Of a stretch of DNA of 64,000 nt, positions 27,999 through 38,541 are shown in pieces. The DNA is taken from the NCBI RefSeq assembly GCF_025351295.1, contig NZ_JANXWD010000036.1, positions 1 to 64,000 of the forward strand, read 5' to 3'. How positions within the stretch are numbered: the first letter of the stretch is position 1; each line of letters starts with the position of its first letter. Both the position numbers and the translations under genes were made by a program. Source of the stretch: Phenylobacterium sp. Its GTDB lineage: Bacteria; Pseudomonadota; Alphaproteobacteria; Caulobacterales; Caulobacteraceae. The notes under the pieces are model-generated. The model did no database searches and had not been told where the DNA came from. It saw only the letters and a list, made by a program, of their open reading frames with translations.

Positions 27999-28781
27999 CT
28001 AGGCGGCCGCTGCGGTTCGCCCGGGGTCGGCGTCCTTTGGCAGGAAGGTGAGCAGCGGCGCCGCCCACTTCTCGGCCTCGGCGCGGGTGAACTTGCCGCC
28101 CGCGTGCGCCGCCTTGGACAGGTGGCGGTAGAACTCCGACGCCGCCAGGGTCAGCTTGAAGTCGGTGGCGATCGACTGGATGGCGTTGGCCTGGGTGACC
28201 ATGGCGCGCATGGCCTGTTCCGGGTCGGTCTCCGAGGCGGCCACGGCGGCGCGGACGATCTTCAGCGCCTGGTTGATCTTCTGCTGGTAGGGCGTTTCCG
28301 AGCCGTCGGTGCGGCGCTTCAGCGGGCCGGCGTATTCGCCGGAGTTGAACCGGCGGCGGTCGGGGCCGATGTAACCGACCCCCTCCACCCAGTCGCGGTC
28401 ACGCAGGGTCACCGCTTCCAGCCGGCGGACCAGGTCCTTCATGCTGTAGGGCTTGCGCAGGAACTCGTGCACCCCGGCGTCGCGGGCGGCCAGGATCGCG
28501 CCGGCGGTGGCCGCGCTCGTGACCGTGATCACCGGCGCCTGGCGGCAATTCCAGTGGCTGCGGCGCACGGTACGGGTGAAGGCCAGGCCGTCGAGATCGT
28601 CATGCCCGAGCTCGACCACGATCAGCTGCGGATCGCAGGTCTCGGCGATCTTCATCGCCCGGTCGGTGGTCGGCGCGACCCAGATGTGGCTGCGCGCGAT
28701 GTCGCGCATGATCTCGGTCAGCAGGCGCGCGCTGGCCGGCTGCGGATCCGCGATCAGCACCCGCTTCAGCTTGGGCGCCAT
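27999..28781 (-). CDS. Receiver-domain protein with Glu at the phospho-acceptor site
   Basis: 260 residues. The first 120 fold as a receiver: RVLIADPQ (acidic pocket, D12), LIVVELGHDDLDG where E57 stands at the aspartate that is normally phosphorylated, TVTSA (T88) and FLRKPYS (K110). The remaining 140 residues are helical, with GPDRRRFN and a basic centre, and have no DNA-binding or enzyme motif I recognise. A glutamate here often mimics the phosphorylated state, so the protein may be constitutively active or signal-independent. An alternative start lies 33 bases upstream. It has no adjacent histidine kinase. Confidence 0.82.
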   Translation of the reverse strand: MAPKLKRVLIADPQPASARLLTEIMRDIARSHIWVAPTTDRAMKIAETCDPQLIVVELGHDDLDGLAFTRTVRRSHWNCRQAPVITVTSAATAGAILAARDAGVHEFLRKPYSMKDLVRRLEAVTLRDRDWVEGVGYIGPDRRRFNSGEYAGPLKRRTDGSETPYQQKINQALKIVRAAVAASETDPEQAMRAMVTQANAIQSIATDFKLTLAASEFYRHLSKAAHAGGKFTRAEAEKWAAPLLTFLPKDADPGRTAAAA

Positions 28782-28904
28782 CTTCTCGAGTGAACGTTTG
28801 TCGCCGTCGAACAAGGGTCCGGTCCCGCCAGGTTTCGGCGAGCATTAGAAAGCTGAACCGTAAATATCAGCTTGATGACAGCGTCCGGCGTCGACCCGAC
28901 CGGC

Positions 28905-30191
<1,287 letters not shown>

Positions 30192-30334
30192 CTGGGTACG
30201 ATCTCCCGACCTGCCCGGAGAATCCCCCGCGCCCTTCGACAGGTGCTCGGCGTGGGGGTGGAGATCAATTTGCGGCGCTGGTCTAGACGAAGTGGCCCTC
30301 GCCCTCAAGGGGCGTGCGCGCTATCAGCGAAATC

Positions 30335-30754
30335 ATGGACCTTCCCCGTTTCCACCTGGCGTTTCCGGTGCGCAACCTGACCGAGGCGCGCGCCTTCTAC
30401 GGCGACCTGCTGGGCTGCCCGGAGGGGCGCTCGAGCGACGAATGGGTCGACTTCAACTTCCACGGCCACCAGATCGTCGCCCACCTGTCGCCCGACGAGG
30501 CCGGGCACAGGGCGACCAACGCCGTGGACGGCGATGACGTCCCGGTCCGCCACTTCGGCCTGCTGATGCAGCTGGCGGAGTGGGAGGCCCTGGCCCAGCG
30601 GTTGACCGCCGCCGGGACCCGGTTCGTGATCGAGCCGCACATCCGCTTCAAGGGCGAGCCGGGCGAGCAGGCGACGATGTTCCTCCTGGACCTCTCCGGC
30701 AACGCGCTGGAGTTCAAGGCCTTCGCCGACGACGCCATGGTGTTCGCGAAATGA
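30335..30754 (+). CDS. VOC family protein (glyoxalase/dioxygenase fold)
   Basis: 139 residues with the paired beta-alpha-beta-beta-beta layout of the vicinal oxygen chelate fold: [20 protein letters not shown] at the start and [15 protein letters not shown] at the end. Possible metal ligands are His in FHLAF and HFGLLM and Glu in LEFKAF. The reaction is not determinable from sequence. Its stop overlaps the start of the PLP dehydratase (ATGA), so the two are likely translated together. An in-frame start 21 bases upstream is weaker. Confidence 0.85.
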   Translation: MDLPRFHLAFPVRNLTEARAFYGDLLGCPEGRSSDEWVDFNFHGHQIVAHLSPDEAGHRATNAVDGDDVPVRHFGLLMQLAEWEALAQRLTAAGTRFVIEPHIRFKGEPGEQATMFLLDLSGNALEFKAFADDAMVFAK

Positions 30755-31731
30755 GCGTCACCCTGGCCGACATCGAGGCCGCCGCCGGCCGGTTGCTGGG
30801 CCATGCGGTGGAGACGCCGCTGCTGGAGAGCGCGGTCCTCAACGAACGGGTCGGCCTGCGGGTGCTGATCAAGCCCGAGACCCTGCAGCGCGTAGGCGCG
30901 TTCAAGTTCCGCGGCGCCTACAACCGGCTGGTCCAGCTCACCGCCGAGCAGCGGGTCGGCGGAGTGGTGGCCTTCTCGTCGGGCAACCACGCCCAGGGCG
31001 TCGCCCTGGCGGCGAAGCTGCTCGGCATCCCGGCCCTGATCGTCATGCCGGCCGACGCGCCCAACGTGAAGGCGCAGGCCACGGTCGGCTACGGCGCCGA
31101 GGTCCGGTTCTACGACCGGCTGACCGAGAGCCGCGAAAAGATCGCCGCCGCGATCGCCGCCGAGCGCGGGGCGGTCATCGTCCCGGCCTTCGACGACCCG
31201 CACATCATCGCTGGCCAGGGCACGGTCGGGCTGGAGCTGGTTCGCCAGGCCCACGCGCTGGGCGTCACCCTGGGCGCGGTGGTCGCCCCGTGCAGCGGCG
31301 GCGGCCTGCTCTCCGGCATCGCCACGGCGGTGAAGGCGCTTTCGCCCACCACCGCGATCTACGGCGTCGAGCCGGAGGGCTATGACGACACGCTGAGGTC
31401 GCTGCAGGCCGGCCGGCGCACGGCGGTGACGCCGATGAAGCGCACGCTCTGCGACGCGCTCGAGACAGTCTGCCCCGGCGAGCTGACCTTCCCGATCCTG
31501 CTGAAGACCGTCGCCGACGTGGCCGTGGTCACCGACGCCGAGGTGGCCGAGGCCATGCGCTACGCCTTCTCGGTCCTGAAGCTGGTGGTCGAGCCCGGCG
31601 GCTCGGCCGGCCTGGCCGCCCTGCTGGCCGGCAAGCTGAAGACCGGGGGGGCCACGACCCTGGGCCTGGTGCTATCCGGCGGCAACGTCGACCCCGACCA
31701 GTTCGCCCAGGTGATCCGCGGCGAACTCTGA
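30751..31731 (+). CDS. Serine/threonine dehydratase family (fold type II PLP enzyme)
   Basis: 326 residues, the length of catabolic threonine/serine dehydratases without the regulatory ACT domain. The PLP lysine is in [10 protein letters not shown], the substrate loop is SSGNHAQG and the phosphate-binding glycine loop is [21 protein letters not shown] is near the C-terminus. It would deaminate serine or threonine, or a hydroxyaspartate-type substrate, to a keto acid and ammonia. Cotranscribed with the VOC gene before it. The short gap after it (31732-31858) holds no clear gene. Confidence 0.88.
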   Translation: MSVTLADIEAAAGRLLGHAVETPLLESAVLNERVGLRVLIKPETLQRVGAFKFRGAYNRLVQLTAEQRVGGVVAFSSGNHAQGVALAAKLLGIPALIVMPADAPNVKAQATVGYGAEVRFYDRLTESREKIAAAIAAERGAVIVPAFDDPHIIAGQGTVGLELVRQAHALGVTLGAVVAPCSGGGLLSGIATAVKALSPTTAIYGVEPEGYDDTLRSLQAGRRTAVTPMKRTLCDALETVCPGELTFPILLKTVADVAVVTDAEVAEAMRYAFSVLKLVVEPGGSAGLAALLAGKLKTGGATTLGLVLSGGNVDPDQFAQVIRGEL

Positions 31732-31858
31732 GCGCCGCCCACCATCGCGAGCGGGACGATGGATCCGAGGCACAGGGCCAGGGATGATGGGTGGAAGGTG
31801 GGCCTGAGGTACGTGGGCGGCGTCGAGCCCGGCCGGGGAGACAACGCCAGCGCCTAAC

Positions 31859-34800
31859 CTACAGCCGGTCCTCGGGAACCGGCTGGCCGGCCGCCTCGCG
31901 CGGGGTGACCAGGCGCGAGAGGCGCGGGGTCAGCCAGGTCTCGAAGTCGTCGACGAAGCGGTAGACCACCGGCACCATGACCAGCGACAGCAAAGTCGAG
32001 GTGATCAGGCCGCCGATCACCGCCACGGCCATCGGCTGGCGGAACTCGGCGCCCTTCTCCAGCGCGAAGGCGGTGGGCAGCATGCCGGCGGCCATGGCCA
32101 CGGTGGTCATGATGATCGGGCGCGCCCGTTCGCGGCAGGCCTCGACGATGGCGTCGTGCTGGGTCATGCCCTCGCGCTCACGCTCGATGGCGTACTCGAC
32201 CAGCAGGATCGAGTTCTTCGCCGCCAGGCCCATCAGCATCAGGAAGCCGATCAGCGACGGGATCGAGACCGAGAGGTTGAACACCAGCAGGCCGATGAAG
32301 GCGCCGCCGAACGACAGCGGCAGGGCGGTCAGGATCACCACCGGCTTGAAGAAGCTGCGGAACAGCAGCACCAGGACCGCGTACATCAGGAAGATCGCGG
32401 TGGCGAAGGCGATGATGAAACCGGCGAACAGCTCCGCCATCGCCTGCTGGTTGCCGATCGCCGCCGGCCGCACGCCGGGCGGCAGGTTCTTCATGATCGG
32501 CAACCGGTTGATCGCGCGTTGGGCGTCGCCCATCTCCACGCCGTTCAACTCGGCGCGGACGGTCAGCTCCCGCTCGCGATTCAGCCGGTTGATGCGGGCG
32601 GGGCCTGCCTGGAAAGCGATGTCGGCGACGCTGTCGAGGGTCGTCGACCCGCCGCCCGTGGTCGGCACCCGCAGCGAGCGGATCCGCTGGACGTCGGCGC
32701 GGGCCGACTCCGGCAGTCGCACGCGGATCGGGATCCGCCGCTCGCCCTCGTTGTATTTGGCGACGTTGGCGTCGATGTCGCCCAGGGTCGCGACGCGGAC
32801 GATGGTGGCGATGGCGTCGGGCGAGACGCCCAGGCGCGCGGCCGCCTCGGTCTTCGGACGGATGACGATCTCCGGCCCGACCGGCGGAGTCGACGGGCGC
32901 GGGTCGACCAATTGCGGCAGCCGGCGCATCTGCCGCTCCAGCTCCAGCGCGGCGCGGTCGAGGTTCTGCGGATTGTCGCCGGTCAGGATCTGCTGATAGC
33001 CGGCGCCGCCCTGGAAATTGAGGAAGGTAAGCCGCGCGTCCGGGATGGCGCGCAGGCCGGGACGCAGGCGCTGGCGGATCTGGTCGCCCTTCTCATGGCG
33101 GTTCGGGTCCAGCAGGATCGTGGCCGTACCGCTGCGCAGGTCGCCGCCGCCGGCGGCCCCGCTGCCGGGCCCGAAGCCGCCGGAGGCGGTCGACCCGATC
33201 TGCACGAACACGCCCCGGATATCCCGTTCGCCGTGGAACAGCGTGTTGATGCGCTGGGCGATGGCCTCCATGTCGCCCGAGGTCGCGCCGGGCGGTCCCT
33301 GGATGTCCACGTAGACGAGGTCCGGGTCGCCGGCGGGCTGGAACCCCTGCGGCAGGAAGAACACCAGGCTGCCGGTGGAGAAGAACAGCACCGCGCCGCC
33401 GATCGCGCAGATGATCCGGTGCGCCAGCGCCCACTCCAGGGCGTTGCGATAGAAGCCCTTGAACGGCTTGCGCTCCTGCTTGTGCACGCCCGCCTTCAGC
33501 AGGTAGGCGGCCATCAGCGGCGTCACCAGCCGCGCCACCAGCAGCGAGAACAGCACCGCCACCGAGACGGTCAGGCCGAACTCCTTGAAGAACTGGCCGG
33601 GGATCCCCGGCATGAAGCTGACCGGCAGGAACACCACGACGATGGCCATGGTGGTCGCCACCACCGCCAAGCCGATCGCATCCGCGCCCTGGATCGCCGC
33701 CTCGTAGGGGCGCAGGCCGCGCTGGACGCGTTTCTCGATGTTCTCGATCTCGACGATGGCGTCGTCGACCAGGATGCCGACCACCAGGGTCAGGGCCAGC
33801 AGCGTCACCACGTTCAGCGAGAAGCCGGCCAGCTTCATCACCAGGAAGGTGGGGATCAGCGAGATGGGCATGGCCACGGCGGTGATCGCCGTGGCGCGCC
33901 AGTCGCGCAGGAAGAAGAACACCACCAGCGCCGCCAGGAACATGCCTTCCGCCAGCACATGCTCGGTGGCCTGGAAGCTGGCGCGGGTATCGTCGACCGT
34001 CGAGGAGATCTTGGCGAACTTGATCCCCGGATGGGCCTTCTCCATCTGGGCCAGCTTCAGCTTGACCCCGTCCTCGGTGACGACGTCGGAGGCTTCCTTG
34101 GTCTTGGAGACCTGGAAACCCACGACCGGGCGGCCGTTGAGCTCGGCGAAGCCGCGCACCTCCGACGCCCCGTCGCCGATATCGGCGACGTCGGACAGCT
34201 TCACGAATCCCCCGGTCCCGGTGGGGATGTTGAGGTCCCGCAGCGCGGCGATCGAGGTGGCGTTGCCCAGCACCCGCAGGTTCTGCTCGCGGCCACCCAC
34301 GATCGCCCGGCCGCCGGGGGCGTCGACCTGGAAACCGCGCAGCGCATTGTTGACCTGGCTGGCGGTCAGGCCCCGCGCCGCCAGGCGGTCGGGGTCGACG
34401 ATGACGTTGATCTCACGCGAGACCCCGCCCACCCGGGTGATCTGGGCGACGCCCTTGGCGGCCTGCAGTTCGCGCGCGACCGTGTCGTCGACGAACCAGG
34501 AGAGCTGGTCGTCGGTCATGTTGGCGTTGGCGACCGCGTAGGTCAGGATCGGGGCGACCTCGTCCACCTCGACCTGCTGCACGGTGGGTTCGTCGATGTC
34601 GCGCGGCAGGATCTGGCGCGCCTGGGCGATCTTGGAGCGGACCTCGTCGGTCTTCTTCTGGATGTTCTCGCCGATCTCGAACTGCATCGAGGTGGTGGAG
34701 ACCCCCTGGGTCACCACGGACTGCAGGTTCTTGACCCCGGTGACCCCGGCCAGCGCGTCCTCGACCGGACGGGTGATCTGGGTCTCCATTTCCGCCGGCG

Positions 34801-34987
34801 CGGCGCCGTTCTGGGTGACCGTGACGGACACCACTGGAAACTCGATGTTGGGGTACTGCTTAATCGGCAGGCCCAGGTAGGCGATCATCCCGGCCATGAC
34901 CAGGCCGAGGAACAGCACCGCGACGGGGATCGGGTTGCGGATCGCCCAGGCGGAGATCGGGAAGCCCGTGTGGGACGGCTCGCTCAT
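31859..34987 (-). CDS. RND efflux transporter, inner-membrane pump
   Basis: 1042 residues of the hydrophobe/amphiphile efflux family (AcrB/MexB-like). Twelve membrane helices and two large periplasmic loops fit the family. The proton-relay aspartates are in GILVDDAIVEIENI and the partner lysine in AAKNSILLVEYAIE. The N-terminus reads FPISAWAIRNPIPVAV. The second periplasmic loop has a glycine-rich insert (GGFGPGSGAAGGG). Its start overlaps the adaptor stop by four bases. It exports drugs or other hydrophobic compounds in a tripartite complex with the adaptor and the outer-membrane channel. Confidence 0.95.
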   Translation of the reverse strand: MSEPSHTGFPISAWAIRNPIPVAVLFLGLVMAGMIAYLGLPIKQYPNIEFPVVSVTVTQNGAAPAEMETQITRPVEDALAGVTGVKNLQSVVTQGVSTTSMQFEIGENIQKKTDEVRSKIAQARQILPRDIDEPTVQQVEVDEVAPILTYAVANANMTDDQLSWFVDDTVARELQAAKGVAQITRVGGVSREINVIVDPDRLAARGLTASQVNNALRGFQVDAPGGRAIVGGREQNLRVLGNATSIAALRDLNIPTGTGGFVKLSDVADIGDGASEVRGFAELNGRPVVGFQVSKTKEASDVVTEDGVKLKLAQMEKAHPGIKFAKISSTVDDTRASFQATEHVLAEGMFLAALVVFFFLRDWRATAITAVAMPISLIPTFLVMKLAGFSLNVVTLLALTLVVGILVDDAIVEIENIEKRVQRGLRPYEAAIQGADAIGLAVVATTMAIVVVFLPVSFMPGIPGQFFKEFGLTVSVAVLFSLLVARLVTPLMAAYLLKAGVHKQERKPFKGFYRNALEWALAHRIICAIGGAVLFFSTGSLVFFLPQGFQPAGDPDLVYVDIQGPPGATSGDMEAIAQRINTLFHGERDIRGVFVQIGSTASGGFGPGSGAAGGGDLRSGTATILLDPNRHEKGDQIRQRLRPGLRAIPDARLTFLNFQGGAGYQQILTGDNPQNLDRAALELERQMRRLPQLVDPRPSTPPVGPEIVIRPKTEAAARLGVSPDAIATIVRVATLGDIDANVAKYNEGERRIPIRVRLPESARADVQRIRSLRVPTTGGGSTTLDSVADIAFQAGPARINRLNRERELTVRAELNGVEMGDAQRAINRLPIMKNLPPGVRPAAIGNQQAMAELFAGFIIAFATAIFLMYAVLVLLFRSFFKPVVILTALPLSFGGAFIGLLVFNLSVSIPSLIGFLMLMGLAAKNSILLVEYAIEREREGMTQHDAIVEACRERARPIIMTTVAMAAGMLPTAFALEKGAEFRQPMAVAVIGGLITSTLLSLVMVPVVYRFVDDFETWLTPRLSRLVTPREAAGQPVPEDRL

Positions 34988-36099
34988 TTGCGCGACGGCG
35001 CCTCGGCGGCGACCGTGGCGTCCTGCGGTTTGATCAGGTCGCCGTCCAGCAGCAGCGAGCCGGCATTCTGCACGATGCGCGTGCCGGCCGGCGGGCCCGC
35101 GACCAGTTGCACCAGGCCGGAGCCGCGGGGGCCGGCGGTGATCAGCACCCGCTTCACCCGGTTGTCGGGCCCGACCACCATCACGCCCGCGCCGTCGGCA
35201 TCGTAGCGCACCGCGGTTTCCGGCACGGCCAGGGCCATGGCCGAGGCGTCGTTGAACACCGCGCGGCCGAAGCCGCCGGCGCGGATGTCGGGGCGGACCG
35301 GAAGCAGGATGCGCACTTCACCCAGCTTGGTCTGGGCGTTCACCTGCGGGCTGATCAGGCGGACATGGCCGCGGGCGACAGCGCCGGAAGGCAGGGTGAC
35401 GTCGACGCTCTGACCCACCCGCACGCGGGCCAGGTCGGGCTCGCTGAGGTTGGCCCTGAGCTCGATCTCCCCGTCCCGGGCCAGGCGGAACCACGGCGTG
35501 GCGGTCCCGGCGGAGAGGTCGCCGGGCCGGACGTTCTTTTCCAGCACCAGGCCGGACACCGGAGCGGTGACCGCCAGCTTGCTGGCGCGGGTCTTGAAGT
35601 CCTTGAACGAGGCGGCCTGGGCGCGGGCCTGGGCGCGTGCGGCCTTGGCCTGCAGGCGGCGCTGGTCGATCTGCTCCTGGGAGAGGACGCCCTGGCCATC
35701 GAGGTCCTTCACCCGGTTCGCCTGGTCCTCGGCCTGAAGGGCGTTGGCGTCGGCCTGGGCCGCCAGCGCCTCGGCCTGGGCGACCTGCGCCTGGATCAGG
35801 GTGGGGTCGAGCTGCACCAGGGTCTGGCCGGCCTTCACATACTGGCCGACATCGACCAGCACGCGGGACACCCGGTAGCCGTTCACCTCGGGCAGCACCG
35901 CGGCCTCCTCGCGCGACACCAGGTCGCCAGAGGCGGCCAGGGAGCCGACGATCGAGCGCGACTCGATGCGGGTCACCCGCACGGCGCGCGCCTGGTCGGC
36001 CTCGGTCTGCTTGACCGGCGGCTTGTGGCAGCCGGCGAGCGAGATCGCACAGGCGGCCGGGACGAGGAATCTGGAGAGCTGCATGCGGGTCGGTCTCAT
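34984..36099 (-). CDS. RND periplasmic adaptor (membrane fusion protein), lipoprotein
   Basis: 371 residues. The signal peptide ends in ISLAGC, so it is a lipoprotein. The lipoyl half-motifs flank a coiled coil: GQYVKAGQTLVQLDP, then a heptad-rich hairpin of about 70 residues with many Ala, Gln and Glu, then KLAVTAPVSGLVLEKNV. A beta-barrel domain follows. It links the RND pump to the outer-membrane channel. Its ATG overlaps the channel stop and its stop overlaps the pump start, both as ATGA, indicating one operon. Confidence 0.93.
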   Translation of the reverse strand: MRPTRMQLSRFLVPAACAISLAGCHKPPVKQTEADQARAVRVTRIESRSIVGSLAASGDLVSREEAAVLPEVNGYRVSRVLVDVGQYVKAGQTLVQLDPTLIQAQVAQAEALAAQADANALQAEDQANRVKDLDGQGVLSQEQIDQRRLQAKAARAQARAQAASFKDFKTRASKLAVTAPVSGLVLEKNVRPGDLSAGTATPWFRLARDGEIELRANLSEPDLARVRVGQSVDVTLPSGAVARGHVRLISPQVNAQTKLGEVRILLPVRPDIRAGGFGRAVFNDASAMALAVPETAVRYDADGAGVMVVGPDNRVKRVLITAGPRGSGLVQLVAGPPAGTRIVQNAGSLLLDGDLIKPQDATVAAEAPSRK

Positions 36100-37526
36100 T
36101 TCGCCGCGTAGGTCTGGGCCGGCCAGCCGCCGCCGATGGCCTTGTAGGCCTGGACGGACCGGCGGAGCGCCTGGACCTGCGCCGCCGTCAGCTGGGCGCG
36201 CACGGCGCGCCAGGACTGCTCGGCCTGAAGGGTGGTGGAAAGGTCGTTGAAGCCGCGGTCGTAGCCGATCCGGGCGGCGGCGTAGCCGCGCCGGGCGCGG
36301 GCCTCGCCATCGGTCAGGATCACCACCCGCCGCCGGTCGGCGTCCAGATTGACCAGGGCGCTCTCGGCCTCCTGGAAGGCGGTCTGCACGGTCTTCTCAT
36401 AGGCGGTGACGGCCTGCTCCGTGCGCGCGTCCTGGGCCTTCCACTCGGCCAGCAGGCGCGGGATCGAGAGCAGGGGCTGGGTGATGGAGCCGCCGAGCAC
36501 CCAGTTCTGGCTGGTGGAGGAGAAGCCGGGCTGCTTGACCTTCTGCCAGCCGATCCCGGGCGTGAAGTTGAACGACGGGAACAGCGCCAGGGCGTCGATG
36601 ATCTTCTGGTTCTTCTGTGAGCGCAGCGCCGCCTGGGCGCCGCGCACGTCGGGCCGCCGCTGCAGCAGGTCGCTGGGCAGGCTGGGGGGCACGGCCGGCG
36701 GCTGGCCCACGTCGGGGGTCGAATTGATGTTGGCCGTGGGTTCGACCACCCGGCCGGCGAGGATCAGGATCGCGCGCTTCTCGACCTGCAGCTGGGCCTG
36801 CAGCCCCTCGACCTGGGCATTGGCCTGGGCCAGGTCGCCGGCGATGCGGTCGGCGTCGGAGGTCGCCGCGATGCCCGCCTTGGCCCGCTTGGTCGCCACG
36901 TCGTAGAGGTCCTGCTCAATGCGGGCGGTCTCGCGCGCGTCGGCCAGCTGGATGGCGAAGCCCTTGGCCTGGAACCAGGCGTCGGCGGTCTGGGCGGCGA
37001 TGCTGGCGCGCGTGTTCTCGTAGGCATAGCGCACCCGGGCCACCTCGGCGGTGGCGGCGCGGCCGGCGAAGAAGCCGCGGCCGAACGGATCGACCTCCCA
37101 GCTGACATTGAAATTGGCCGCCTGGTTGGTCGACGTGCCGCTGTTGGAGAAGCCCGGGATGCTGACCACCGTGCCGCCCAGCTGATCGGTGTGGGTGCGG
37201 CGGCTGGAATAGGTCGGGTCGCCCTGCGGCAGGTACTGGGCGATGGCGCTGATCCGCTGGGCCTTCACCTCGTCCAGGCGCGAGCGCGCCGTGCGGACGT
37301 CCGGATTGCGGGCCAGGGCCTGTTCGACCAGGCCGGTCAGCTCCGCGTCGCCATAGGCCGTCCACCAGCTGTCGAGCGCGATGGCCCCGGCCGGCGGCGC
37401 GGCGGGCCCCTCGAACGCGACCGGCAGGCGCAGGTCAGGCTTGCGCGCGACGGCGCAACCGCTGAGCGCCAGGGCGGCCACCACCAGGAGGGGTAGCGTC
37501 GCGGGTGCAAGATGGGCAGGACGCAT
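36096..37526 (-). CDS. NodT-family outer-membrane efflux lipoprotein
   Basis: 476 residues, TolC-like. The signal peptide ends in LALSGC, a lipobox typical of the NodT family. The two repeated helical halves show NPDVRTARSRLDEVKAQR and RPDVRGAQAALRSQKNQK. It forms the outer-membrane exit channel of the tripartite pump. It is the first gene of the three-gene efflux operon; a TetR regulator is divergent, 185 bases away. Confidence 0.93.
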   Translation of the reverse strand: MRPAHLAPATLPLLVVAALALSGCAVARKPDLRLPVAFEGPAAPPAGAIALDSWWTAYGDAELTGLVEQALARNPDVRTARSRLDEVKAQRISAIAQYLPQGDPTYSSRRTHTDQLGGTVVSIPGFSNSGTSTNQAANFNVSWEVDPFGRGFFAGRAATAEVARVRYAYENTRASIAAQTADAWFQAKGFAIQLADARETARIEQDLYDVATKRAKAGIAATSDADRIAGDLAQANAQVEGLQAQLQVEKRAILILAGRVVEPTANINSTPDVGQPPAVPPSLPSDLLQRRPDVRGAQAALRSQKNQKIIDALALFPSFNFTPGIGWQKVKQPGFSSTSQNWVLGGSITQPLLSIPRLLAEWKAQDARTEQAVTAYEKTVQTAFQEAESALVNLDADRRRVVILTDGEARARRGYAAARIGYDRGFNDLSTTLQAEQSWRAVRAQLTAAQVQALRRSVQAYKAIGGGWPAQTYAAK

Positions 37527-37668
37527 GGGTGGTCTCGGCGGTTCGGCGACCGGGTGATTGGACTCAAGTCATCGCGGGCGCAATGGGGCGCCCGCAATCC
37601 GCGCATCCTGTGCGTCGTCCCCGCAGAACCTCTTCGGGCCCTTGCAACGCCGCCTTTGCCCGAAACTC

Positions 37669-37694
37669 CGTATGGTGTAAAGCGTTTTCGTATG
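37669..37694. promoter_or_regulatory. Candidate TetR operator: CGTATG direct repeat
   Basis: Two CGTATG copies at 37669 and 37689 are spaced exactly 20 bases apart, two helical turns, in the divergent gap between the efflux operon and its TetR regulator and 18 bases before the tetR start. The A/T-rich middle (GTGTAAAGCGTTTT) could serve as promoter for either gene. Seen by eye; binding is inferred. Confidence 0.3.
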
Positions 37695-37711
37695 TGGCGC
37701 GCCAGGGACTG

Positions 37712-38482
37712 ATGGACAGGGAATTCACCGGCAGCGGCGATCCGCGGCGCAGCCTCGAGCTGCTGTGGGGCCGCCAGGAGCCGGGGCGGCGCGGGCCCAA
37801 GCAGCGCCTGTCCACGGACGAAGTCGTCCAGGCGGCCATCGCGCTGGCGGACGCCGAGGGCGTGCAGGCGCTCTCCATGCGCAGGGTGGCCCAGGCGGTC
37901 GGGGTCTCGCCGATGTCGCTCTACACCTATGTGCCGTCCAAGGCCGAGTTGGTGGACCTGATGTTCGACCGCGCCCTGGTCGAAACGGCCGATCCCGGCG
38001 AGGACCTGGCCGGGTGGCGCGCCAAGCTGGCCTTCATCGCCCGCGAGCGCTGGGCGCTGAACGCACGGCATCCCTGGCTACAGGACCTGGCCCTGCACCG
38101 CCCGCCGTTGGGCCCCAACGTCCTGCGCAAGGCCGAGGTGATGCTGCGGGCGCTGGACGGCATGGGCCTCGACGATGAGGACATGGGCCTGGCCGCCGAG
38201 GCGCTGCAGAACTATATCGGCGGCGCCCTGCTCTCCGCCCGCGACGCCCGCGAGGCCGAACAGCGCAGCGGCCTGACCGACGAGCAGTGGTTCGCGATCG
38301 TCACCCCGGCGCTGGAGGCGCACTACGACCCGCTGCACTATCCCTCGGTGAAGCGCATGGGCGAGGCCCGCAGCGGCCGCACCCGCAGCCCCAGCGAGCG
38401 CACGGCGCGCTTCGAGTTCGGCCTGGAACGGGTCCTGGACGGCCTCGACGCGTTCATCCGCGCCCGCCACGCCGCGACCTAG
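37712..38482 (+). CDS. TetR-family regulator of the efflux operon
   Basis: 256 residues. The N-terminal helix-turn-helix domain carries ALSMRRVAQAVGVSPMSLYTYV. The C-terminal part resembles the tetracycline-repressor-like ligand domain (ERWALNARHPWLQDL and the block GLAAEALQNYIGG). The start at 37712 has no strong ribosome site, and longer upstream frames are low-quality. Divergent from the NodT-adaptor-RND operon, so it most likely represses that operon and itself and is released by an exported compound. Confidence 0.88.
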   Translation: MDREFTGSGDPRRSLELLWGRQEPGRRGPKQRLSTDEVVQAAIALADAEGVQALSMRRVAQAVGVSPMSLYTYVPSKAELVDLMFDRALVETADPGEDLAGWRAKLAFIARERWALNARHPWLQDLALHRPPLGPNVLRKAEVMLRALDGMGLDDEDMGLAAEALQNYIGGALLSARDAREAEQRSGLTDEQWFAIVTPALEAHYDPLHYPSVKRMGEARSGRTRSPSERTARFEFGLERVLDGLDAFIRARHAAT

Positions 38483-38541
38483 CGGCGTCTCCGCACACCG
38501 ACTAGGGTCGCGCAACTTTCGACCCCGAACCGAGTGTGTTG

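Noticed and set aside
32156..35206. Long plus-strand frame opposite the RND pump
   Set aside because: Shadow frame with no membrane or domain pattern; the minus-strand RND protein is certain.
37505..37711. Longer N-terminus for the TetR regulator
   Set aside because: The added residues cross the divergent promoter region and have no family match.
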